Source of the DNA: Pseudomonas sp. UBA4194
GTDB taxonomy: Bacteria; Pseudomonadota; Gammaproteobacteria; Pseudomonadales; Pseudomonadaceae
Assembly (NCBI RefSeq): GCF_002379585.1
Contig: NZ_DFUE01000089.1
Span: 6,858-70,857 of the forward strand
DNA length: 64,000 bases
Direction: 5' to 3'
Shown here in pieces: positions 32,432 through 41,320 of this stretch (position 1 is its first letter; each line of letters opens with the position of its first letter). The notes under the pieces are model-generated. The model had not been told where the DNA came from and made no database searches. It worked only from the letters and a program-made list of their open reading frames with translations. The position numbers and the translations under genes were made by a program.

Positions 32432-34935
32432 TGGCCGGTCTGCCCTTGCTGCGCCTGTGCACCCTCTCCGCCCGCCAGCTATTGCGCGACGCCCGCGCCG
32501 GCGAGTTGCGCGTGCTGTTCTTCGCCCTGTTGGTGGCCGTGGCCGCCAGCACCGCCATCGGCTATTTCGGCGCCCGCCTGAACGGCGCCATGCAACTGCG
32601 CGCCACGGAGTTTCTGGGCGCCGACCTGATTCTGCAGGGCAGCACCCAGGCCCGCCAGGAACAGATCGATGCCGGGCTGCAAGCTGGCCTGAGCCATGCG
32701 CGGATCGTCGAATTCGCCAGCGTCATTGCCACCGACAATGGCATTCAGCTGTCCAGTGTAAAAGCCGTGGACAACGCCTATCCCTTGCGTGGCGAGCTGA
32801 AAAGCGCCGGCGAACCCTACGGCGCGGAAACCGCCGGGGGCGGGCCGAAACCCGGTGAAGCCTGGGCCGAGTCGCGCCTGCTGGCGGCCTTGAACCTCAA
32901 GGTCGGTGACCCGGTGGACGTGGGCAGCAAGACCCTGCGCCTGGCCCGCGTGCTGACCTATGAGCCCGACCGGGCCGGCAACTTCTACAGCCTGACGCCG
33001 CGGGTGATGATCAACCTGGAAGACCTCAAGGCCGCCAATGTCGTGCAACCCGGCAGCCGGGTCACCTACCGGGAACTGTGGCGTGGCGAGCCAGGTGCCC
33101 TGGCCGACTACCAGAAGCAGCTGGAAGCCAATCTGGACCCCAACCAGCGCATCCGTGATGCTCGCGACAGCAACCAGCAGATCGGCGGCGCCCTGGGCAA
33201 GGCCGAACGTTACCTGAACATGGCCAGCCTGGTGGCGGTACTGCTGGCCGGGGTCGCGGTGGCGTTGTCGGCCAGCCGCTTTGCCGCCCGCCGTTTCGAC
33301 GCCAGTGCACTGCTGCGCTGCCTGGGCCTGTCGCGCCGCGAGGTGCTACTGATGTTCTGTGTGCAGCTGGCCCTGCTGGGTGTGCTCGCGTGTCTGAGTG
33401 GTGCCTTGATCGGCTGGCTCGCACAATTGGTGCTGTTCCAGATGCTGGAAGGTCTGCTGCCAACCGTGATCCCCCATGGAGGCCTGATGCCCGCGGTCGC
33501 GGGCGTCGGCACCGGCCTGGTGGCCCTGGCTGGATTCGCCTTGCCGCCGCTCGCGGCGCTGGGCAGCGTGCCACCGCTGCGAGTATTGCGTCGCGACCTG
33601 TTGCCCGTGCCGCCGAGCACCTGGCTGGTGTACGGCACCGCGCTGCTGGCGCTGGGTTTGATCATGTGGCGACTGAGCCTGGACCTAGTGCTGACCTTCG
33701 CCCTTCTGGCCGGTGGGCTGGTGGCCGCGCTGGTATTGGGCGGCGTGCTGCTGCTGGGCCTGCAAAGCCTGCGCCGGCTGCTGGCGCGCTCCACATTGCC
33801 CTGGCGACTGGGCCTGGGACAGCTGCTGCGCCATCCACTGGCAGCGGCCGGTCAGGCGCTGGCCTTCGGCCTGATACTGCTGGCCATGGCTCTGATTGCC
33901 TTGCTCCGCGGCGAGCTGCTGGACAACTGGCAAAACCAGTTGCCCAAGGACGCTCCCAATTACTTCGCCCTGAATATCCTGCCCGCCGAGCGTGACGCCT
34001 TCGCCCAGCATCTGCAGGATGCCAGCGCCCGCGCCGCGCCGCTATACCCGGTCATGCCAGGGCGTCTGGTGGATATCAATGACGAACCGGTTAGCGAGCT
34101 GGTCGACAAAGACTCGCGCGGTGAGCGCGCCGTGCAGCGCGATCTGAGCCTGACATGGGCCGCCGACCTGCCCAACGGCAACCGCATCACGGCCGGGCAA
34201 TGGTGGACCGGCGAGCAGACTTCGGACGTCCCGGGCGTGTCGGTGGAAGAAGAAGTGGCCAAAAGCCTGAAGCTGAAATTGGGTGACCGCCTGACCTTCA
34301 ACATCGGCGGCTCGAACCGCGATGCGGTGGTGACCAGCTTGCGCACGGTGGACTGGAACAATTTCCAGCCCAACTTCTTCATGATCTTCCAACCCGGCAC
34401 CCTGCAGGATTTGCCGACCACCTACCTGACCAGCTTCTACCTCGCGCCCGGCCATGACGCCCAGGTCGTGGAACTGTCCCGGGCGTTTCCGGCAGTGACC
34501 ATCCTGCAGGTCGAGGCGCTGCTGGAACAGCTGCGCAGCATTCTGGCCCAGGTGACGCTGGCGGTGGAATACGTGCTGCTGTTCGTGCTCGCCGCTGGCA
34601 TGGCGGTGCTGTTCTCCGGCCTGCAGGCGACGCTGGACGAACGCATTCGTCAGGGCGCGCTGCTGCGCGCGCTGGGAGCCGAGCGGCGTCTGCTGATCAA
34701 ATCGCGGCGTATCGAGTTCGGCTTGCTGGGTGCCGCCAGTGGGCTGCTGGCGGCGCTGGGGACCGAGTTGGTGAGCCTGGTGCTGTATCGGTATGCATTC
34801 GACCTGACGTGGAGTCCGCATCCGTGGCTGCTGTGTCTGCCAGTGATCGGGGCGCTGCTGGTGGGGGGTGCCGGTGTGTTCGGAACGCGGCGGGCCCTGA
34901 ACGCCAGTCCGTTGGCTGTATTGCGGGAAGGGTAA
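32431..34935 (+). CDS. ABC transporter permease, YbbP type (two FtsX domains)
   Basis: An 834-residue inner-membrane permease. The N-terminal helix (about 25-45) and a MacB-like periplasmic region precede a first FtsX block (SLVAVLLAGVAVALSASRFAARRFDASALLRCLGLSRREVLLMF), then central helices, a second periplasmic region (about 500-700), and a second FtsX block (LFVLAAGMAVLFSGLQATLDERIRQGALLRALGAERRLL). It overlaps the ATPase stop by one base. The architecture suits mechanotransmission or lipid-related export rather than classic import. Confidence 0.92.
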   Translation: MAGLPLLRLCTLSARQLLRDARAGELRVLFFALLVAVAASTAIGYFGARLNGAMQLRATEFLGADLILQGSTQARQEQIDAGLQAGLSHARIVEFASVIATDNGIQLSSVKAVDNAYPLRGELKSAGEPYGAETAGGGPKPGEAWAESRLLAALNLKVGDPVDVGSKTLRLARVLTYEPDRAGNFYSLTPRVMINLEDLKAANVVQPGSRVTYRELWRGEPGALADYQKQLEANLDPNQRIRDARDSNQQIGGALGKAERYLNMASLVAVLLAGVAVALSASRFAARRFDASALLRCLGLSRREVLLMFCVQLALLGVLACLSGALIGWLAQLVLFQMLEGLLPTVIPHGGLMPAVAGVGTGLVALAGFALPPLAALGSVPPLRVLRRDLLPVPPSTWLVYGTALLALGLIMWRLSLDLVLTFALLAGGLVAALVLGGVLLLGLQSLRRLLARSTLPWRLGLGQLLRHPLAAAGQALAFGLILLAMALIALLRGELLDNWQNQLPKDAPNYFALNILPAERDAFAQHLQDASARAAPLYPVMPGRLVDINDEPVSELVDKDSRGERAVQRDLSLTWAADLPNGNRITAGQWWTGEQTSDVPGVSVEEEVAKSLKLKLGDRLTFNIGGSNRDAVVTSLRTVDWNNFQPNFFMIFQPGTLQDLPTTYLTSFYLAPGHDAQVVELSRAFPAVTILQVEALLEQLRSILAQVTLAVEYVLLFVLAAGMAVLFSGLQATLDERIRQGALLRALGAERRLLIKSRRIEFGLLGAASGLLAALGTELVSLVLYRYAFDLTWSPHPWLLCLPVIGALLVGGAGVFGTRRALNASPLAVLREG

Positions 34936-35008
34936 GGGTTTCCCCGGCGCGGCGGCGTGAGCGGCTTCCGGGGGCGCGAAGGTCATTAAGGTTAATTGTT
35001 AAACGGCG

Positions 35009-35031
35009 GACGCGGCTTACGCCGCTGCTAC
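35009..35031. repeat. Single family A REP overlapping a stop codon
   Basis: gacgcggcttacgccgctgctac lies across the 3' end of the reverse-strand gene 35017-35331 and contributes its stop (35017-35019) and final Val-Ala-Ala-Ala codons. Confidence 0.85.
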
Positions 35032-35331
35032 GGTGATTAGGCCTTGGCGCGCCACGCGGACCACGTGCCCGATCACCGCCGCGACATCGGCCCCTCGCGG
35101 TGCCTGGATCACCGCCAGCTCAAAACTGTCATCCGCCAAACCCGCCAACGCCGACGGCTCGGCAATGAACCGAGCGACAAAAGCGGTGGCCCTTCCGCCC
35201 CGCCGCGGCCAGCCGTCAAGGCAGCGCAACAGGGTCGGCTGATGATGACCCAGCAGAAGAATTCGAGGATGACGCAGTGCAGGACTCGCCGGAATCGGCG
35301 CAAGGCATACGATGGGGCGTGGGCAACTCAT
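35017..35331 (-). CDS. Small hypothetical protein, methyltransferase-fragment-like
   Basis: A 104-residue frame starting MSCPRPIVCLAPIPA. RILLLGHHQPTLLRCL and DDSFELAVIQAPRGADVAAVIGHVVRVARQGLITV resemble the beta-alpha rhythm of a Rossmann methyltransferase C-half, but there is no SAM-binding glycine motif, so this is at most a fragment or a small conserved protein. The last four residues and stop are encoded by a REP repeat. Coding character is plausible, not certain. Confidence 0.45.
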   Translation of the reverse strand: MSCPRPIVCLAPIPASPALRHPRILLLGHHQPTLLRCLDGWPRRGGRATAFVARFIAEPSALAGLADDSFELAVIQAPRGADVAAVIGHVVRVARQGLITVAAA

Positions 35332-35644
35332 GATGGTGTTCTCAGCCTCACCCGCTTCATGTCAGAAGAGCTGGGCTTCAGTGGGAGGCGTCACCGAACC
35401 AGCGCTTTAGCGGTATTTCGAAGGCGTATGAACACCCCCAGGCGCCCCGCAAGTAGCTGTCTAAATCGGCGCATGAGCGGCAATCCTAGTGAATCACCCG
35501 GCGCACTGTCAACCGCACGCATTTGCACCCTGCCATACAAAAGCCCTTTCCTTTAGACACGCCCGGCCACGCGCTTTACAGGGCGACCCCATCCGGCACA
35601 CCGCTTGCAGGCTCTCGACATCAGTGCGTCCAAAGGAAAGCGTG
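35332..35644. other. Intergenic region, no recognisable gene
   Basis: About 310 bases between the small hypothetical gene and the TIM-barrel gene. No convincing ORF, repeat or terminator is seen; it presumably contains the promoter of the downstream two-gene unit. Confidence 0.5.
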
Positions 35645-36490
35645 ATGGAGCTCGAGATCTTTCGTACGTTGTGGGGCTACCAGGGCGATTGGCGGACCGC
35701 CATCCAGGAACTGCGGGCGCATGGCTTCGATGGCGTGGAGGCCAGGCTCCCGGCCACGCCCGAAGCGCGCGCCAATGCCGCGCGCCTGTTGGCCAGCGAG
35801 CAGGTGCCCTACATCCCCATTTTATTCACCGCCTACGACGTACTGCCCGATCAGAGTGCAAGCCCGGATGCTCACCTGGAGGACCTGCGCAGGAAGCTGG
35901 GCTGGGCAGACCCGTTCGAACCCGGCTTCATCAATGTGCTGGCGGGCAATGATCGCTGGCCCCTGCAACAACAGGTCGACTTCTTTTCCCGCGCTCTGGA
36001 GGTTGCCCACCACAGCGGTCATCTGTGCAGCTTCGAAACCCACAGGTCGCGCTCGCTGTATTCGCCGTGGGTCACGCTGGAGATCGCCCGGCAGGTTCCG
36101 CAGTTGGCGTTCACCACTGACATCAGTCACTGGGTTGTGGTCTGCGAACGTCTGCTGGACCACCCCACCGACGATTTGAGCGACTTCATTTCCCGGGTCC
36201 ATCACATCCAGGCCAGGGTGGGCTACGACCAGGGCCCGCAAGTTCCACACCCCGCAGCCCCGGAGTACGCGGCCGCGCTACGCTTCCATCAGCATCACTG
36301 GGAACAGGTCTGGGCTTCGCAAAAGGCCCGAGGCTACTCGCGCACCACCTTGACCCCCGAGTTCGGCCCGGATGGCTACCTGCACCACGCGCCGTTCAGC
36401 AATGAACCGGTGGGTGACCTGTGGCAGATCAACAGCTGGATGGGCGCCACCGAGCGTGCCCATTTCGCTCACTTCATCGACTCGAACTAG
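35645..36490 (+). CDS. Xylose-isomerase-like TIM-barrel protein (sugar phosphate isomerase/epimerase family)
   Basis: A 281-residue AP-endonuclease-2/IolE-type TIM barrel. The start at 35645 follows aaaggaaagcgtg. Likely metal ligands are Glu in LCSFETHRSRS, Asp in FTTDISHW, His in RVHHIQARVGYD and Glu in LTPEFGPDGY. It forms a two-gene unit with a 2-oxoglutarate oxygenase (15-base gap). The substrate is unknown; a small hydroxy-acid or cyclic polyol is possible but is inference. Confidence 0.85.
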   Translation: MELEIFRTLWGYQGDWRTAIQELRAHGFDGVEARLPATPEARANAARLLASEQVPYIPILFTAYDVLPDQSASPDAHLEDLRRKLGWADPFEPGFINVLAGNDRWPLQQQVDFFSRALEVAHHSGHLCSFETHRSRSLYSPWVTLEIARQVPQLAFTTDISHWVVVCERLLDHPTDDLSDFISRVHHIQARVGYDQGPQVPHPAAPEYAAALRFHQHHWEQVWASQKARGYSRTTLTPEFGPDGYLHHAPFSNEPVGDLWQINSWMGATERAHFAHFIDSN

Positions 36491-36505
36491 CTTCAGGTGC
36501 CCGTC

Positions 36506-37549
36506 ATGACCGCAAAGCCTTTTACCCGCATTCCCGTCGTCGATATCCGCGGCCTGTACAGCGATGATCTCGCCGAGCGCATGAAGGTCGCCACCGAGCT
36601 GGGGCAGGCAGCCAGCGATGTCGGCTTTCTGTACATCAAGGGCCACGACATCGACCCCAGGCTGATCCACGATCTGCGGGAGGCGGCCAGGGATTTCTTC
36701 GCCCAGGACATGGCGAGCAAGATGGACTACTACATCGGCACATCGAAAACGCACAAGGGCTATGTGCCCGAAGGCGAAGAGGTGTATTCCAAAAATGCCA
36801 GGCCCGATCACAAGGAAGCATTCGACGTCGGCTTTCCGGCCCCCGCCGACCACCCGCTGGTGCTGGCAGGTACGCCGTTGATTGGCAGCAACGACTGGCC
36901 GCCCCTGGCAGGCTTCGAGCCTCGCGTCAGCGCCTATTACCGCGCCGTGTTCGCACTGGGCAGCAAATTGTTCACCGGCTTTGCCCTGGCACTGGGTCTG
37001 CCCGAAGATTATTTCGCGGCGTTCGTGACGTGCCCACCGTCCAAGCTACGGCTGATCCACTACCCGTTCGACAGCCAGGCCCACGATGCCCCCGGAATCG
37101 GCGCGCATACCGACTACGAGTGCTTCACCATCCTTCTGGCGGATCAGCCCGGTCTGGAAGTCATGAACGACAATGGCAGCTGGATCGACGCCCCACCGCT
37201 GGAAGAAGCTTTCGTGGTCAACATCGGCGACATGCTCGAGGTCATGACCGCGGGCGCGTTCGTCGCCACCGCTCACCGAGTGCGCAAGGTCGCGCAGGAG
37301 CGCTATTCCTTTCCGCTGTTCTATGCATGCGATTACCACACCCAGATCGCGCCCCTGCCGCAGTTCGCCCAGAGTGCCGACAACTCGGCCCGATACGATG
37401 CCTTGGCGATCGGCGAGCACATGTGGTCGCAGGCACTGCAGACCTACCAGTATCTGGTGCGCAAGGTCGAGCAAGGCAGCCTGACGCTGCCGGAGCGCTC
37501 GCGCAAACCGTCAAGCTTCGGTCATCTCAAGAACCAGACGGCTGGCTAG
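36506..37549 (+). CDS. 2-oxoglutarate/Fe(II) oxygenase, isopenicillin N synthase-like family
   Basis: A 347-residue non-haem iron oxygenase. The N-terminal DIOX_N domain (IPVVDIRGLYSDDLAERMKVATELGQAASDVGFLYIKGH) is followed by the jelly-roll with iron ligands His201, Asp203 (GAHTDYECFT) and His257 (ATAHRVRKV) and the co-substrate Arg in QERYSFPLF. I start at ATG 36506; a GTG nine bases earlier is possible. It follows the TIM-barrel gene closely. Its 3' end overlaps convergent greB by 23 bases. The reaction is unknown. Confidence 0.88.
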   Translation: MTAKPFTRIPVVDIRGLYSDDLAERMKVATELGQAASDVGFLYIKGHDIDPRLIHDLREAARDFFAQDMASKMDYYIGTSKTHKGYVPEGEEVYSKNARPDHKEAFDVGFPAPADHPLVLAGTPLIGSNDWPPLAGFEPRVSAYYRAVFALGSKLFTGFALALGLPEDYFAAFVTCPPSKLRLIHYPFDSQAHDAPGIGAHTDYECFTILLADQPGLEVMNDNGSWIDAPPLEEAFVVNIGDMLEVMTAGAFVATAHRVRKVAQERYSFPLFYACDYHTQIAPLPQFAQSADNSARYDALAIGEHMWSQALQTYQYLVRKVEQGSLTLPERSRKPSSFGHLKNQTAG

Positions 37550-38036
37550 TCCGCACCGCTAAGGTGGAGGGGTAGCTGATCGAATTGATGTACCACAACG
37601 CCTCGCCCTGAGGCGTCTGCACCACCACTTCGTCACCCTCCTCCTTTTTCAGCAAGGCTCTGGCCATGGGTGCATCGATGGAGATGTAGTCCAGGCGTCC
37701 GTAGATCTCGTCGTAGCCCACGATACGGAATTTCTTGGTATCGCCCTGATCGTTCTCGATCTCGACCCAGGCACCGAAGAACACCTTGCCTTCCTGTTCG
37801 GGGGCATAGTCCACCACCTGAATGTCTTCCAGGCGCTTGCGCAGGTAGCGTATGCGTCGATCGATCTCGCGCAGCAGCTTTTTGTTGTATTGGTAGTCGG
37901 CGTTCTCGCTGCGGTCGCCCAAGGAGGCCGCCCAGGTCACCTTCTGGGTGATTTCGGGACGGTATACGCGCCACAGGTGATCGAGTTCGCTCTTGAGCGC
38001 CTCGTGACCTTCACGGGTGATGATACTGGTAGCCAA
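37527..38036 (-). CDS. greB: Transcript cleavage factor GreB
   Basis: Rescues backtracked RNA polymerase. The 169-residue protein has the coiled-coil finger with the acidic tip (WAASLGDRSENADYQYNKKLLREIDRRIRYLRKRLED) and the C-terminal FKBP-like domain (FGAWVEIENDQGDTKKFRIVGYDEIYGRLDYISIDAPMARALL), which favours GreB over GreA. The start is TTG at 38036 with caggagaatg upstream. The last ten or so residues beyond the usual GreB end run into the oxygenase 3' end. Confidence 0.95.
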   Translation of the reverse strand: MATSIITREGHEALKSELDHLWRVYRPEITQKVTWAASLGDRSENADYQYNKKLLREIDRRIRYLRKRLEDIQVVDYAPEQEGKVFFGAWVEIENDQGDTKKFRIVGYDEIYGRLDYISIDAPMARALLKKEEGDEVVVQTPQGEALWYINSISYPSTLAVRTSQPSGS

Positions 38037-38109
38037 AACATTCTCCTGACGCGCCCACCGAAGGGGTGGGCGGCAGGTTACACCAAAGCGGAGCCGCGTT
38101 CACACGTGC

Positions 38110-38547
38110 TTAGCGACGGGTGATGGCGCGATCCACCGAAGCCGGACCAGCACCTTCAATCAACACCGCCACTGCGCCACCCAGCAGCGCCAAGGCGAAC
38201 TCGTAGCCGTTGTTGGCCATGAACAGACCGTTATGGATATGCACGGAGAAGATCGCCACCACCAGCGTGGCAATCAGCACCACTGCGGCAGGCCGTACCA
38301 GCAAACCGACGATCAATGCCACCCCACCGAAGAACTCGGCACTGCCGGACAACAGCGCCATCAGTGTGCCGGGGTGCAACCCCAGGCTTTCCATGTATTG
38401 GGCGGTGCCCGCCAGGCCGCCGCCGCCAAACAGGCCGAACAGCTTCTGCGAGCCGTGGGCGGCGAAGATGATGCCTACCAGCACACGCAGCGCGGTGATG
38501 CCGAAACCGGCGCGGGTGGCCATGACGCGTTGGACGAGTGTGTTCAT
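38110..38547 (-). CDS. DoxX-family membrane protein
   Basis: A 145-residue four-helix inner-membrane protein of the DoxX family. The start at 38547 (MNTLVQRVMATRAGFG) is chosen by fit to the family. Family features are ALRVLVGIIFAAHGSQKLFGLFGGGGLAGTAQYME, SAEFFGGVALIVGLLVRPAA and HNGLFMANNGYEFALALLGGAVAVL. Members have been linked to redox stress and thiosulfate-quinone reduction, but a specific role is not shown here. Confidence 0.88.
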   Translation of the reverse strand: MNTLVQRVMATRAGFGITALRVLVGIIFAAHGSQKLFGLFGGGGLAGTAQYMESLGLHPGTLMALLSGSAEFFGGVALIVGLLVRPAAVVLIATLVVAIFSVHIHNGLFMANNGYEFALALLGGAVAVLIEGAGPASVDRAITRR

Positions 38548-38651
38548 GCTGCAATCCTTTGAGTTCAGTGCGGAAGTGATGGTCGCCATGATAATCGGAT
38601 TGATGGATTATAAAATCGCAAAAAACCGCTTTGAAATATCGAAGGATACGA

Positions 38652-40073
38652 TCACTTCAAAGAGGCAACCTTCCGCGTCTGAGGCTCCAGCGAGTCTCGC
38701 TCCCGGTCGAATGCCAGGTAGTATTTATTCACACTGTTAACATAGCTCACCGCGCCCATGCCCACCTGCTCCATGGCGATGCGCTCGGTCTGGAAGAACC
38801 ACTGGTTGGGGTTCAGGCCGCGCTTTCGCGCCTCGGCGCGCATTGCCTGAACCCGCTCCGGGCCCATGTTGTAGGCGGCCAGGGTAAAGGCCATGCGCTC
38901 ACGCTCATTGAGTTTGGGGCTGGAGAAGAACTTGCGGCGAATCAACGCAAGATACCTGGCGCCCGCCTGCACATTGTTGTCCACCTCCTGAATATTGCCC
39001 ACGCCGACCCGCCGCGCCGCCGCCGGGGTGATCTGCAACAACCCGGTGGCGCCGCTGGCACCCTTGGCGGCAGGGTTGAGCTGGGATTCCTTGAACGCCA
39101 ATGCGGCCAGGTTGAGCCAGTCCATCTTTTGCTCCCGCGCATGGCGCTGCAGCACCGGGCGCAGTTTTTCCAGGCGCTGGCGGTCGCTGCGGGCCAGGGG
39201 ATAATGAACCTTGTACAGGCCTCGATAGACTTTCACGAACGCAGCGTCCTGGTTGGCCGGGACCTTATAGGCGGCCAGAAAGCGATCGACACTGGCGCCC
39301 AGCAGGGGTGCGTCACGGCGCACGTACCAGCTCAGCGAGCCCGGCGCGCTGAGCACCACCCGCCGATCGACGCGCAATTTGGGCATGACCTTGGCCCAGC
39401 GTTCGGCAATGGGCTGCTCCACCACCGTAAGGGGATAAATGCCGGCCTGGACCATTTCCATGACGTCTTCGGTGGCCAGGCTGGGGTCCACCCACTCGAC
39501 GCTGATGGGGGCGAGCTTGCGCAGCGCCAGCTTTTGATTGAGGTTGTCGATGGCCACGCCCGCGGCGCTGCCATTGGCCAACGCCACGGTCTTGCCCGCC
39601 AATTGCTCGACCCGAGCGTAACGCCGCCCGCCCTTGATGCCGACCAGCACGAACGGCACATTGGCCACCACCGGATCGCTGGCCGCCACGGCCACCCCCG
39701 GGCGCAGCTCCATCAATTCACCTGGGGCCACCAGGTCGCCTTCGCCGCGCTGCAAGGCGCCCAGCAATTGCTCCTTGGCGCGGGGAATGATCTTCAGCTT
39801 CACCGCCTGGCCTTTGCCAGCGAAGCCGTTGAGGTAAGCCTCGAACGCCTGCAACCGGTGAAACTCCACCCCGATGGGTTGTCCGCGGACTTCGCCGGAG
39901 CTGTTGCGGCTCTGATTGACCAACACCCGTAGCACCTTGCTGGTACGGATCTGGGCGAGATCGCGGACCTTGACCTGATGGGCGGCCACCGGCGGTCCCG
40001 CCGGACGGGCGGCTGCCAACGCAGGCGCCAGCAGGGCGAAGCACAGCACAGCGATCAGCGTTCTAAACCCCAT
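38652..40073 (-). CDS. MltF-like lytic murein transglycosylase
   Basis: A 473-residue exported protein combining a periplasmic solute-binding-protein domain (about 45-290) and a C-terminal SLT lysozyme-like domain (about 310-450): ALAFKESQLNPAAKGASGATGLLQITPAAA carries the catalytic Glu, then FTLAAYNMGPERVQ. The start at 40073 (MGFRTLIAVLCFALLAPALAAA) gives a signal peptide. It has no lipobox, so it is soluble or loosely bound, unlike membrane-anchored MltF; it is probably a paralogue. Near the end ERERDSLEPQ-like charged sequence follows the SLT domain. Confidence 0.9.
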   Translation of the reverse strand: MGFRTLIAVLCFALLAPALAAARPAGPPVAAHQVKVRDLAQIRTSKVLRVLVNQSRNSSGEVRGQPIGVEFHRLQAFEAYLNGFAGKGQAVKLKIIPRAKEQLLGALQRGEGDLVAPGELMELRPGVAVAASDPVVANVPFVLVGIKGGRRYARVEQLAGKTVALANGSAAGVAIDNLNQKLALRKLAPISVEWVDPSLATEDVMEMVQAGIYPLTVVEQPIAERWAKVMPKLRVDRRVVLSAPGSLSWYVRRDAPLLGASVDRFLAAYKVPANQDAAFVKVYRGLYKVHYPLARSDRQRLEKLRPVLQRHAREQKMDWLNLAALAFKESQLNPAAKGASGATGLLQITPAAARRVGVGNIQEVDNNVQAGARYLALIRRKFFSSPKLNERERMAFTLAAYNMGPERVQAMRAEARKRGLNPNQWFFQTERIAMEQVGMGAVSYVNSVNKYYLAFDRERDSLEPQTRKVASLK

Positions 40074-40197
40074 CCGGTCCCCGGCACAAAGTAGTGAGCA
40101 GTCGCTAAAGACCGCCATAACTTATTGAAGTTCTTGGCTTTCTTGGTCCTTGGCGAGTTCTGTTATGCTTTTCGGCCTCCTGCCTTGAGGTAGCACC

Positions 40198-41013
40198 ATG
40201 CAACTCATCGACATCGGCGTCAATCTCACCAATGCCAGCTTCGAGCAAAAGCACGAAGCGATTCTGGAACGGGCCTACGCGGCGGGCGTTTGCCAACTGA
40301 TGGTCACGGGCACCAGTGTCGAGGGCAGCGAGCATGCCTTGCAGCTGTGCCTGACGCTGGACGAGCGCGGCGAGCATCTGTTCGCCACGGCGGGCATCCA
40401 CCCTCACAGCGCCAGCGAGTGGAATACCGACAGCGCCGCCCGCCTGCGGGCTCTGCTGAGTGAACCCAGGGTGCGCGCCGTGGGTGAATGCGGGCTGGAC
40501 TTCAACCGCGACTTCTCACCGCGTCCGCAACAGGAGAAGGTTCTGGAAGAGCACCTGGCGTTGGCGGTAGAACTGGGCCTGCCGGTGTTTCTGCATGAAC
40601 GCGATGCCAACCAGCGCCTGTTGGATATCCTCAAGGGCTACCGCGATCAGTTGGCCGGGGCGGTGGTGCATTTCTTCACGGGCGAGCAGAAGGCGTTGTT
40701 CAGTTACCTGGACATGGATCTGCACATCGGCATCACTGGCTGGATCTGCGACGAACGCCGCGGCACCCATCTGCACCCGCTGATGCGCAGTATTCCCCGT
40801 GGACGCCTGATGCTGGAGAGCGATGCGCCTTATCTGCTGCCACGCACCTTGCGGCCGAAACCAAAAAACGGTCGCAACGAACCCGCTTACCTGCCCGAAG
40901 TGCTGCGCGAAGTGGCCTTGCACCGGGGCGAAACGCCGGAGGTGCTGGCCGAGCACAGCACGGCGTGCGCCCGCGCCTTTTTCGATCTACCGAGCGTTCA
41001 ATCGGCTCTATAG
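40198..41013 (+). CDS. tatD: TatD-family metal-dependent DNase
   Basis: A 271-residue TIM-barrel hydrolase. Metal ligands are seen in AGIHPHSASEW, AVGECGLDFNRDFSP (Glu), LPVFLHERDA (His), VVHFFTGE (His) and LESDAPYL (Asp). Starting DIGVNLTNASF it fits TatD, a 3'-5' exonuclease in repair. It diverges from the MltF-like gene over 124 bases. Confidence 0.92.
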   Translation: MQLIDIGVNLTNASFEQKHEAILERAYAAGVCQLMVTGTSVEGSEHALQLCLTLDERGEHLFATAGIHPHSASEWNTDSAARLRALLSEPRVRAVGECGLDFNRDFSPRPQQEKVLEEHLALAVELGLPVFLHERDANQRLLDILKGYRDQLAGAVVHFFTGEQKALFSYLDMDLHIGITGWICDERRGTHLHPLMRSIPRGRLMLESDAPYLLPRTLRPKPKNGRNEPAYLPEVLREVALHRGETPEVLAEHSTACARAFFDLPSVQSAL

Positions 41014-41125
41014 CCGTGATAGCAAGGCTTGATTCGCCGCCGTTGCGGCTGAGGCTTATTCTCGATTCCAAGCCACAAGCCACCTGCACTCAAGCTGCAG
41101 GTGCACCGGATCGAGGAGATGCACC

Positions 41126-41320
41126 ATGAACAAGGCCAATCGTACTTCCCGCGCTATCGCCATACCGATGTTCATCCTGTCGGCGCTGATGGTGGCCGAT
41201 TCGATGATCTGCTCAAGCTTCGCCGAAGCCGCCATCGGCGTGATCGGTTTGTTCGCTGCGCTGGCGTTGAGTCATCCCGAGCGCCACGTCAGCCAAACAC
41301 CGTTACCGTCTGCCGGCTGA
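41126..41320 (+). CDS. Small membrane protein
   Basis: A 64-residue protein with two hydrophobic stretches (AIPMFILSALMVADSMICSSF and AAIGVIGLFAALAL). cgaggag lies at ideal distance before the ATG, supporting a real gene. The last 32 bases overlap the convergent thioesterase 3' end. I do not recognise a family; with an early positively charged N-terminus the topology is probably two helices. Confidence 0.65.
   Translation: MNKANRTSRAIAIPMFILSALMVADSMICSSFAEAAIGVIGLFAALALSHPERHVSQTPLPSAG

Noticed and set aside
35044..35556. 170-residue forward frame across the hypothetical gene and gap
   Set aside because: Arg/Pro-rich, no ribosome site, overlaps a REP and the reverse gene.
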